From Lactifluus volemus (lineage: Eukaryota; Basidiomycota; Agaricomycetes; Russulales; Russulaceae), in NCBI GenBank assembly GCA_022376515.1, contig WTXI01000001.1:930001-994000 (forward strand): a stretch of 64,000 nt of DNA, in the 5' to 3' direction. Below are positions 10,846 to 20,262 of the stretch, one piece after another. A program made the translations under genes and the position numbers. Numbering within the stretch: position 1 is the first letter of the stretch; every line of letters starts with the position of its first letter. Under the pieces are notes generated by a model, which saw only the letters and a program-made list of their open reading frames with translations, searched no databases and was not told the DNA's origin.

Positions 10846-13800
10846 ATGGCATCCCGTAGAGTCTCCATCTCGGCTCTTTTATGTGAAGATGAACCCCCAG
10901 TGACCACCTCTCCCAACCGTCCCTCGCAGACTCAGAGTTCAAGTTGGTCACCGCCCAAGTTGCCAGTTCATCTCCCGAGTCTCTCTCGTCAACTCGACAA
11001 CGCTCAACTCACTATCATCGTGAGGGGTCCACTTGTATGCTCATCAATCCGCTCCACCTCGACGAACCCCATCCCCTGATTCTGACCTCTCCCACCCTCC
11101 CCAATACGCCTGGCCTCCGCCTTCACGTCGCGCATATAACCCTTCTCAAGACATGTTCCCTTCTCCTAAATATGACCCAGAGTCCTCCTCCCAATCGCGA
11201 ATAATCCAGCAGTACCAGCCACCTTATATGCCATCCTCACCACCCCGCACCTCATATCCCCAATCCCCTTTCCCCACGACGCGCTTGTCCTCCGATTCTC
11301 CCGCGTCGACCATTTCACTCACCCGTCCACCTTCGATCCACTCACCCAGCTCACCCCTTCTCTACACTCAACGCTCCGCCCCTTCCCCCGGAGGATACTA
11401 TCATTCTCCCACCTTCCCCAACGCATCTCACCATGATTCTTCCTTTCAACCTTCCGTATCCCCCAAGCTTCGACATCCTCGCCACAATAGCCATGTGGAA
11501 CCAGCAGCTTCATCCCCAATCCACCACTCATCACTCTCTCGTATCTCGACAACATCATCTTCCTCATTTCCTCAGGCCCTTTTGAATCCCATTTCCCCTC
11601 AACAGTCTCCTCTAGGCGGACTCGAAGCCCTTGTTCAAGCCGCTACGGTAGAGCGAGATAGGCTCGAGGCAAAAGCTAGCCTGGATCGCAAGAGCGATGC
11701 CTCTCGCTCTGCTATCCAAACGAGTCCCGATCTACTCTTCCGCCCACCGCTCGATGGCCCTCGTACGCACCTCCAGGCCCCCGCACCCCGCACCCCTGTC
11801 ACCCCCTCTCTCATGTCGGGATCTATTCTACGTGATTCTTATTCAGAGTCATCTCTGAGGATGGGTGCCAGATCCGATACTCAGACTTCCAAACGCCGAC
11901 GTCAGTCAGACTCCTTTCCTAGTTCCGACCGTAGCTGGGATCCACCTCTACCCTTGGATTCGTCATCTCAATTCAGCGGATTGATGGGCCCGGGAATGAA
12001 GCCGCGCAGGCTATCGTCCGAGATTCGAGCAGAGGTCCGCCCGACACTTCCTTTCCCCTCGCGGGATACCGAGGAAGCAGCCACTGCAGGTAGTCGCATG
12101 TCCCCTCCACGGGATCATGTGGTGAGGAGGTCATATATGACAGAAGAACCGAGAACCGTTCAATCTCACGTCCCAGACTATCGCGAGACAGTCCCTTCAG
12201 CGACTATCGTTCCTGACGTGAGTCGGCATATGTTCGCAGCCGAAGAACCTCGGCCGAGTGTACGTCAAGAGCCACTGTTAAACATTGACTTGCACCGACC
12301 ACCTCGAAAAATTTTGCGTTCTGATCTGGTATCAAGTCAGGATTCTCCTTCACCCCCACCCCCACCCCCACCTCCACCCCTTCCTCTCCTACTGACCACT
12401 TCTCTGGCACCGCCTGCGCCGGAGGCACCTACGCCACCACAAGCACCGTGTAAACAAGGCGAAGAATGCAGTTTACGGATACACTCTCCACCCCATAACG
12501 ATCCGCCGACTCCCACGGCCACAGCCCCCCAAAGATCTACTGAAGTAGAAAGCGCTGCTGTTTTGGAGAGAACCACGGACTCGATTATCCGAGGACCCTC
12601 CACAATTCAGGAGCCGTCAACTCCACTAGTTGACTCTATGCCACCCAACTTGACCGCCACAGAACAGATCAATTCTGTCACTCCAGCCCCCCTCCCTTCA
12701 TCAGATGTTTACGGTGATTCTCTTGGTCCTGCCGAGTCTTTTAAGCCACTATCACCTCCACTACCTTCTCCTACGGTACATCATACGGATGTCACCACGG
12801 AGGCCCCAGACGCTGAACCACGCCCAGCAATCTCTGGTCTTAGCTCGCTCGAGGATACCTTCAATCAGTCTTCTCCAGGACCAGAAACCGGACCCCCCCC
12901 TACTACCGCCTCGCCATCACCACGCGCTTCTTCCCCCACTGCATTGGGTTTTGCAAATGTGGACAGTGTCAGTGACCATCATCCAGTCGAAGTTCAGATC
13001 ACCGCCGTCTCTGAAATTGGCGTTATGCCGATTCCAGAGCCCCGTGGTTCAGTGAAGGCCGAGACTTCGCCTACTTCGCCCGAGGAGCTGGAAGTGGTGA
13101 TATCCCCCGCCGCCGCTACCCCTGCGCCTGCTGTGGAGATTATTTCTCCCCCTTCACCAGACTTGCCCTCTGAGACACGTCGCGCGTCCACCTTGATAGA
13201 GGTTAGTATTGCTAGCGAGGCTGCCCTCGAACCCGCTGTTACAAAAGACTTAAAACCGAGCGGAGACGATGAACAAGAGCATGCAGACATGGATGTCGAT
13301 GAAGAGCTTCTTAATCTCATTGGAGATGGTCCACTGTCACGTAACTTGCACCCTTCGCCTACAAAGCAAGAGCCTTCTTCACCTCAGGACAAATATCCCT
13401 CTTCTCTTTTGCCAGTCAAGCAAGAGTCTGCACCTACTATACTGGCTCCATCCCATCTATCCCCTGCCGCAACCACCATTCTTACTTCGCAGGAAGGTCT
13501 CTCAATGCTTTCTCCGGATACAGCCCTGTCCGCCCGTGATTCTGAACCTAGCGCCGTGAAACTAGATGAGCGATCGGCTCCGAAAAAGAAGGTGAGTTGT
13601 CTAGCATTGGTTTTCAACTTGTTGTCCTGACCCTCACAAGGCAAAACAGCATGTACAACCCAAAGGCCGCGCCAAGCCAAGTGGTTCGATGAAGACAAAG
13701 CTCAAGGCACCCTCTGATGGACTATCGGCAGCACCGTCGAAAAGCAAGAAGACATCTGCTACTGCAACAAAGAAATCAGCTATTACCGCTCGATCGAGAT

Positions 13801-15138
13801 CCACGTCAGTCATGCCCGTTAGCGCTACACCCATACCAGGTTCGGAGAATAGAGCATCAGGTGAGGTGGAACCTGACGATAGTGAAGATGGGATGGAGGA
13901 CAGGTTATATTGTATCTGCAATACGAAATATGATGACGAGAGGATAATGATCGCGTGTGACCGGTGCGTAGCGCATAACTATAGGCTTGTGGCCAGCCAA
14001 TTTATTTGCTATCTTACGCAGTTGCGATGAGTGGTATCACACGTCGTGCGTCAATATGCCAGACTTAGAAGTTGACCTCGTCGACCAGTTTATATGCCCC
14101 CTGTGTGTGGAAAGTGCGTCTGGTTGCTACTTGCCCTATTCCCGATTTACTAAGACCTTGTGAATGATGTCCAGAGAATCCTCACCTCGATCTACGCACG
14201 ACCTGGAAACGCCGTTGCCTTAACGGGCTCAAGCAACGCAACCCGAATTCTCCAGAAGCATGTCACAAGCCCGCCCGCGGCGCCTTCTCCAAGTACTGTT
14301 CCGACGAGTGTGGTGTGCAATACATGCACATGCGTATATCTCTCTGGGTAGAGAGCGGTGGAAATTATGATCGACTCTGGGAAACCGTGAAGAACGCAGA
14401 GAGGCGCGAGGGTGTCGTAGTGCGCGCCCGCGCCGTGGAGAAGCATTCCCGTTCACCCGCAATGACGGAGGACCCTGCAGTGTTGGCCGTCGTCCCGCCG
14501 AAGGTTAGCAAAGCAGATCGGGAACTCGCAAGATTGCGCGCGCGTCTCGAAACATTGGTCCGAAAGCGTGAAGAGCTCAAAGCTGAAATGGACGTCATCG
14601 TGTGGCGTGAAAAGGTGACAGAGCTCGCAATTCAGCATGCCGATTCGGTCGATCAGTGTGGGTGGGACCAGCGACTTTGTTTTGGCGATGAGGAGGTTGC
14701 CGAATTCGGTGCAAGTGTGCTGGAGAGCTACGAAGAGGGTCAAACTGATGTGGATGGTGTACAAGAGGAGGCAGAATGGTGGTGCATGGGCAAAAAGAAG
14801 TGTGATCGACATTCGGGGTGCGTCTACATCCAATTTCGATGCGCGGCAGCCTTTTAATTGTTGTGGTGTCACTTAGTTGGCAAAAGTTGCGTATGGCCGA
14901 TGTCGAGTTTGATAAGGAGACGAAGGACCAGGCACTAGAGAAGTTGACAAAGCTAGAACGTGAGATTAGGAAACGCGTCGAGGATATTCTCGATCCTCAA
15001 GCCCATCTTGACAACGCGAAGAGACTGGAGCCTTCGTCGCCCCGAACTCCTGTTTTGTCAAGGCAAACTGTTAATGGTCAGTCAAAACACAAGCCCAATG
15101 GAGATCACCACAAGAAAGGGAAGAAGAGGAAGGAGTAG
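10846..15138 (+). CDS. CFP1/Spp1-like PHD protein of the Set1/COMPASS complex
   Basis: This is a chromatin reader subunit expected to target Set1 histone H3K4 methylation. A very long Ser/Pro-rich, disordered N-terminal region fills one large exon (to 13600) and includes a proline run at about 12355. A PHD finger follows (13905-14100): YCICNTKYDDERIMIACDRC, then CDEWYHTSCVN and CPLCVE, split by one intron. The SPP1/CXXC1 C-terminal domain comes next, with WKRRCLNGLKQ, CHKPARGAFSKYCSDECGVQ, a coiled coil (VSKADRELARLRARLETLV), CGWDQRLCF and WCMGKKKCDRHSGWQKLR, ending KGKKRKE. At least four introns were placed. The start is ATG at 10846 (MASRRVSISALLC). Two frame changes between about 10900 and 11033 are each consistent with one lost base. 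The N-terminal extension is far longer than in yeast Spp1 or human CXXC1, which carry the PHD near their N termini. Confidence 0.85.
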
Positions 15139-15323
15139 GGTCACAGGTTCCTCGGTACCTACAGTATCATTATCTGGTAATCTCTCACTATTACTAGATC
15201 AGGTGTGCCGAAAAATCGTCGTGTGTTAATAGAAATGAGCTGCGAGCGTAAATTACACCGCCCCCGCTTCCTCTCGGGGCTTAATGAATCTGCCAGAAAG
15301 CGGGGACTCTATAACTATGTACC

Positions 15324-15941
15324 TCAATAACCGTCTCCCTCCCCCCCCTCTTTGCAAAAACCTTTCTGTTCGTACAAGATTTTGGCCTTTGCTTCTTCCC
15401 GCTGTTTCTTTTCCGCGACGTCTTGTCGATAGTAATCGTCGAGCTGTTCATACTCCACTTGACGTAGTGGGACATCGTCTTCTTGATCCAAATCCTGTAA
15501 GGCAATCAGGAATGAGTAAGAGACAAATGCGAGGAGAGGGAGAGAGCACAATTTCTCCTAACAAGACAACGTTCTCTCCTCGAATGAGGAATAGTCCACA
15601 CCACTTCTCAGCAAAAGTATTGCCGGCGTATATTCGCTCCACCGTATCCTCGAGAACGAGATTGGCTAAATGGTCGTTCAAATAAATAAAAAAAACTTCG
15701 GAGCGCAAGTCCAGAAGCAAAAGAGGAAAGAGAGAAACGTACCGAACTGGTCATAAGAGCGTAGCACGCCATGTAGTTTCCGACCATCTCGCAGGACGAC
15801 GAGCATCTTTCCTGGGGGACAAGAAGAAAGAAGGACGGAGATGCACACCTAACTGAGCACAGGCAGCGGGGCTTGAGGAGACGTACTGTCCACGCAGTCC
15901 ACTAGAGAGCCGGATGTTGTGAATGGGATAAGGGAGTCCAT
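15324..15941 (-). CDS. LSM1: LSM1, cytoplasmic Lsm1-7 subunit for mRNA decapping
   Basis: This is a subunit of the Lsm1-7-Pat1 ring that binds oligoadenylated mRNA 3' ends and promotes decapping. The start [18 protein letters not shown] is typical of LSM1. Exon 2 gives [20 protein letters not shown] (Sm1 motif) and exon 3 gives [15 protein letters not shown]. The Sm2 motif is [14 protein letters not shown], and the last exon begins [10 protein letters not shown] and ends in a Lys/Glu-rich tail and TGA at 15324. Sm1 and Sm2 motifs are complete, the length is about 140 residues as in the family, and no frame problem is seen. Confidence 0.95.
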
Positions 15942-16237
15942 TGGGTCGCAAGTTTGCGACGTGTGTGCCAGTGGCGGTTTGAGCGGAACGAGGATTGAAT
16001 TGGATGGTTGAGGCGGCTGTGATCAAGTCAGTCCAGGGCTCAACAAATTACTACGATACTGTATTTGTACTGTGCAAGTGATCTCTCTTTTAGTAATAGA
16101 TCGGCTTTTCTTTTCTTATTGTTCTGTTGCTTCCCTGTTGAAAGCTACAGGCCGTGACCGAACGAGAAGCGATAATGAAAGGAATCGAATTTGTCGCGGC
16201 CAGTATATGGATGCTCGATTGGCCCACCTGGCAAGAT

Positions 16238-16345
16238 GCTGATATGGCCGAGTCGTTAAGGCGAGTGATTTGAATTTCGCTGCGTGAGCGGCATCTCACT
16301 ATCACTTGGGCATTGCCCGCGTAGGTTCAAATCCTGCTGTCAGCG
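16238..16345 (+). tRNA. tRNA-Ser (anticodon UGA) with a 20-nt intron
   Basis: The acceptor arms GCTGATA and TGTCAGC pair over seven positions. The D-arm is TGGCCGAGTCGTTAAGGC. The anticodon stem AGTGA pairs with TCACT, and the loop TTTGAA..C places TGA at 16271-16273. A 20-nt intron lies one base 3' of the anticodon (16275-16294), the canonical position. A long type-II variable arm (16301-16319) and the T-arm GTAGGTTCAAATCCTGC follow. A run of nine T at 16346 gives the Pol III stop. The type-II arm plus anticodon identify serine. Confidence 0.92.
16275..16294 (+). other. tRNA-Ser intron
   Basis: This 20-nt insertion follows position 37 of the tRNA. Removing it gives a standard seven-base anticodon loop. 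Confidence 0.8.
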
Positions 16346-16354
16346 TTTTTTTTG
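16346..16354 (+). terminator. Pol III terminator (T run)
   Basis: Nine consecutive T residues follow the discriminator base of tRNA-Ser. Confidence 0.85.
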
Positions 16355-16694
16355 GTCATCGTATTCACACCTTTTCCCTCACATCCAAGCACCTGAACTC
16401 AGTCTGATAGTTATGCTGCCCTTCACTAGTCATCCAGATGATTGTATCTCACATCTCGATGAACTTCCTCCGAGCGCAAATGGACCTTTATATCGTCTCT
16501 GTATTTGTGTCTACAAATTGGTAGTTCTCGTGGCAAACAGGTTGTACAACCACCTGGTTGGAAGACGATGGACATCATTTCATAAATAGTTTTTTTGATC
16601 TCAACACTGATGGGTTGCAAACACTCTTCCAGACGGTTGTAGGTTAGCGAGCGATGCGTGTTGCATGTTCCCAATTGCCAATGTAAAACCACCT

Positions 16695-17135
16695 CTAAGA
16701 CGCATTGGATGTTTTGCCAAAGTACTCCCATTGTCCGGGTTCTGGCTTCTCTTCCAGAGTATCCCATCTACCCATGGTTAGTCCAATGCACGCGCACAAA
16801 TGGGGTGGAGACCTACGCTTTCCATCCCGCCATCTTGCCAACCAAACTGAGTTCATCTTTGGCTATCGCCATGGCCTGCTCGATTTGCCCTTCATCCAAC
16901 TGCCTCTCACCTCCGCAACATCTCCATTCGCCTCCTGCACGATTTTCAACTTTCGTAAAGTGAGGGCTTCCGTGCCTTGACGGTATGCAGCATGCTCGGG
17001 AATAGATGAGAGTGCGGAAAGCGTCGACTCGTAGGTCTTGGTTAATTCCGGTAATGGGTTGGTATGGACGGCAAGGCCATAAAGGCCTGTAGATAGCTTG
17101 GATGCCTGTAATAGCGGTCGCGTGAATCGGAACAT
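16695..17135 (-). CDS. NDUFA5: Complex I subunit NDUFA5 (NADH:ubiquinone oxidoreductase)
   Basis: This is an accessory subunit of the peripheral arm of mitochondrial complex I. The protein reads MFRFTRPLLQASKLSTGLYG, PELTKTYESTLSALS, YRQGTEALTLRKLKIV, then LDEGQIEQAMAIAKDELSLV, and after an intron AWDTLEEKPEPGQWEYFG with TAG at 16695. The WKAW..LEEKP.PGQW block is the family hallmark. The frame breaks at about 16905: VAEV leads into ERQLDEGQ only if one base is added next to GTGAG. A short GT..AG stretch there (11 nt) is far too small for an intron. The gene is divergent from the bL32m gene, with 100 bp between start codons. Confidence 0.88.
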
Positions 17136-17235
17136 TGTTTGCGCCCTTGAAAGGTTGGCTTGTAAGCTCGCAGTGTCGGAGTTCAAACGCGTCCTGAACG
17201 CGCTCGCCTCATCCAGCGTCTCGCTATCATCCATC
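17136..17235. promoter_or_regulatory. 100-bp bidirectional promoter, NDUFA5 / bL32m
   Basis: The two start codons at 17135 (minus) and 17236 (plus) leave only 100 bp for both 5' UTRs and promoters. Both products are mitochondrial. Shared regulation is inferred, and no specific operator was recognised. Confidence 0.6.
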
Positions 17236-17666
17236 ATGTCCGCTCTTGTATTACGCCAATACTTATCCATTCCTCGCCAACTTGTCGCAATACCTTCTTC
17301 GCTCTTTGCCTCACCTCTATCCACCATATTCGGAGCCGCATGGTCAATACAACTGCTTCCTACTCTCCGCGACCTCATCCCACCATTCCTCCTCGCTGTA
17401 CCCAAAAAGAAAGTCTCTCATTCTCGAAAGGCCATGCGCAGCGCAAACAAGGGTCTCAAAGATAAGCAAAGTGAGCACCGTTTTGCCTAAGCGTATCTAT
17501 GTCGCACTAACTCAACAATCGTGCAGACTTGGTACATTGCCCTGGATGTGGTTCAGCGAAGCTCGCGCACCATTTATGTCCCCATTGCTACTCCAGCATT
17601 AGCCGTGCATGGAAGGCAAAATCTAGAAATGATGGCCTGACATCCCCGAGCGAGGTACCATCGTAA
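17236..17666 (+). CDS. MRPL32: Mitochondrial ribosomal protein bL32m
   Basis: This is a large-subunit mitoribosome protein. The start MSALVLRQYLSIPRQLVAI is an Arg-containing presequence, followed by the mature N-terminal motif LAVPKKKVSHSRKAMRSANK typical of bL32. An intron (about 17471-17526) separates exon 2, which carries the zinc ribbon CPGCGSAKLAHHLCPHC. This has the four Cys of the processed bL32m domain. The protein ends with TAA at 17666. Both exons are in frame without correction. Confidence 0.93.
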
Positions 17667-17802
17667 CCGACTAGAGAATCTTCGGAAACAAAGCTACAAC
17701 TATTCTTCTCGGTTAATGCAGACCTTACATCCCAATCAGGGATCATTGACACACTTGGCATGTCACTTCTAGAATGGTTCGTGTTAACCTCCAGGCTTTC
17801 TA

Positions 17803-18465
17803 CTACCCAATATATGTTCGGACATGATTCTCTGCTATTCGTCCTAAATCATTGAACCCATGAGTCCAGAGCGAGAACCACCCCCATGCGAAAGTGAAAC
17901 CATAGGCGCACCCTACAGCCACTTGCGGCACGGTATGGTGTCCCAACCGGATTCTGGAACCGGCCACTGCGAGTGCCCACGGAACAGCAAGCAGCGTGGC
18001 GAGGGGACGAAATAGAGTGTTTTCCGGAAGCGAGGGGTGTAGCGGTAGCCATGCACAAGCAAGGGGAATGTACGTCCCATAGAAAGTGATGGTTGCGGAA
18101 TGCGTGCTAGGCATCCTAGAGAGTGGCGGTGTTGAGGAAGCACACATAGCACGAGCTTCGGCGACATACCCATACGTTTGTTTTTGCTTCCGGTCGGTGG
18201 TTTGCACAGGACGTGCTTGCCGGAGAACACGTTTAAGCATTTTGACGGTTATTGAGCAGGCTAGTGCCCCTGCAGAAAAATAAGCGACGCCAGCAGAACG
18301 GGTGTATAGTACGGTGCATGCTGTGATGGCCGTCACTACGACGTGGGTCTATCCATTCACGCATGTCAGAGTTGTTCATGAGATCTCATACCACTGCTAA
18401 CGAACCTTATCGAGGAACCGTAAAATGAGTTTGTAGAGAGAGGTCCGATGTAAATCGTCTCGCAT
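17803..18465 (-). CDS. PAP2-superfamily membrane phosphatase
   Basis: This is an integral-membrane lipid or polyprenyl phosphate phosphatase. The three PAP2 signature blocks are present: KRVLRQARP (K-x6-RP, about 18220), MPSTHSA (PSGH block, about 18115) and SRIRLGHHT (SR-x5-H, about 17945). Hydrophobic segments flank them (AYFSAGALACSITV, LATLLAVPWALAVAG, GFTFAWGWFSLW). Start: ATG at 18465 (MRDDLHRTSLYKL), with an intron between FLDK and THVVVTAITA and another before MPSTHS. The size of about 190 residues fits small PAP2 enzymes such as dolichyl-diphosphate or LPP-type phosphatases. The substrate cannot be told from the sequence. It is divergent from the methyltransferase at 18674. Confidence 0.83.
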
Positions 18466-18673
18466 ATCGAGTAGTAGACGGGGACAGTTGGCTGGGGTGC
18501 AAGTCAGGTAGCAGCGATCAGAGCGATTGTAGGTCTTGATAATGGCCCCGATAGCCCGATCTTTTATGTGAACAGCTCGTCCACCTGCGATATCGCGGAG
18601 GTAGAGAAGACGGCGGCGTACCAATATTTTAATCCGAGATAAGTTATAGTCGGTAGCCTGAGCATAACAAGCC

Positions 18674-19818
18674 ATGACCCGAATGATTCGTTGCTTCCAA
18701 GAAATTGTTACTGAAAACATGTACATTCTCATTCTCGTTCTCATTCTCATTATTCCCACCTTGCTCCACGTGTATTTCTCTCGCCAAGCAAGCGATCCAT
18801 ATGGTTCATTTCATGTGTCGTTCAATAAAATCCCAGGAGGCCCTGATCCTCCACGAACAGAATGGCTCAACATGGGATTCTGGAAGGTGCAACGCATCAC
18901 CACTGCTGACCCGTACTAGCGAATCATTAATCATTATTGACACCTAGTCGATGACCGGGCAGGATACTGTACTCTTTCCAGAAGCGTGCCAAGGTACGCC
19001 TCGAATCTCGATGCTTCGAGGCATGAACTTTTGATTGGGCTACTCGTAACCATCAGCCCTTGCTCTTCAATTATTCCAGGTCGCTAGTCTCAAACCTGGC
19101 GGGCGAGTTCTCGGTGAATATCTACATTCGTATCCTTCAGGATTCTCTTAAGGTGACAGACGTCGGTCATGGAAGTGGTGATTCGATCCTTCTGCAACTA
19201 TCGCACCCCGACGTAGCCAGACCGGCCCTGTTGTGCGGAATAACCAGCCTAAGCTCGCATTACCGCCGTGCCCAGGAGAGAGTTGACAGCTTCTTGTCTT
19301 CAGTCGATGCACCCAGCGAGACACCAGACGTGCTTCTATTTGAAGGCGACGCCGTTTGGCGGCCGGGGGATAAGGCCAGGTCCCATCCGCTCTCGCCTCA
19401 CTTTCAGTACGAGTTTGACAACGTACTCGCGCTCGACTGTGCATATCACTTTAATACCCGTCATGAATTCCTCCGGCAGTCTTTCCAACGCTTAGTTCCC
19501 GGTGGCGGCATTGCCTTGGCGGACATCTGCTTTTCCACACCACCTGGCCCAATACTCACGCTCTTGCTGTGGCGCGTGCTCTGCGTCATGCCAAGGGACA
19601 ACATCGTCACCAAGGAGCAATACATACAGCACATGAACAACATTGGTTACGGGGGTGTTGAGATGGAGGACATCACGCCTTTCGTCTTTCCCGGCTTCTG
19701 CAATTTCTTGAAGTGGCGAGGATATGTAGGGACTGTATTCGCTTGGTTGATGGGCTGGTTACAAGGGCAGGGATTACGTTTTATTATCATCAAAGGTGCG
19801 AAGCCGTCGGTGCACTAG
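18674..19818 (+). CDS. Membrane-anchored class I SAM methyltransferase
   Basis: A single N-terminal hydrophobic helix follows the start MTRMIRCFQEIVTEN (repeated ILI/LVL, TTCTCATTCTCG-type repetition at 18723-18750). The motif I glycine loop is assembled across an intron as LKPGGRVL + DVGHGSGDS (about 19100-19185). Next come FEGDAVW (acidic loop), DNVLALDCAYHF, and RLVPGGGIALADICF (post-motif III). The C-terminal part reads NIGYGGVEMEDITPFVFPGF. This is the fold of type-11/UbiE-like methyltransferases. The substrate is unknown, but the membrane anchor suggests a lipid or membrane-bound substrate. Introns lie at about 18885-19065 (two, with a short exon between) and 19114-19160. No frame problem is visible from 19160 to the stop. 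Confidence 0.8.
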
Positions 19819-20262
19819 CAGGGAGGACCATGTCCGAGTCCCTCGGAGAGAAGACTTGCCCACCGCACGCTCTGCGCGTTTATCCACTCGGAACAGTGTT
19901 TTGCCAGAACCTAATTCGCACATTTTGGTTGTAATAATTTGGCTTTTAGCTTTAGCCACGAACGCATGGCGCTTAGGTGCACGTAGACCCGTATCGCCGA
20001 AGTAAATATCCTCTGCCTGTGCCTTGACAGCCAATTCTATAATTCATGATGCCAACAGTGCAACCCTTGGTTGTTTCCATGATGTACACTGATGGATTTC
20101 TTTGTGCTGTATGGTGCAAATTAAACCGATGAGAAAAGGCGCCGTACTCTGATTCTGATTGGTCGCCAAATTTCCAGGGCCCTGAACGGTCAGGTGACAT
20201 TGGGACCCCAAATTTGCTTACCATGCATGCTCTTCTCTCCGTGCTATACATTTGACATACAG
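19819..20262 (+). other. Intergenic region
   Basis: About 440 bp between two plus-strand genes holds the 3' UTR of the methyltransferase and the promoter of the DEAD-box gene. I see no further coding or RNA signal. Confidence 0.4.

Noticed and set aside
16898..16912. A possible 11-nt GT..AG intron in NDUFA5
   Set aside because: It is far below the minimum for spliceosomal introns, and a single missing base explains the frame and keeps the conserved ERQLDEGQ residues.
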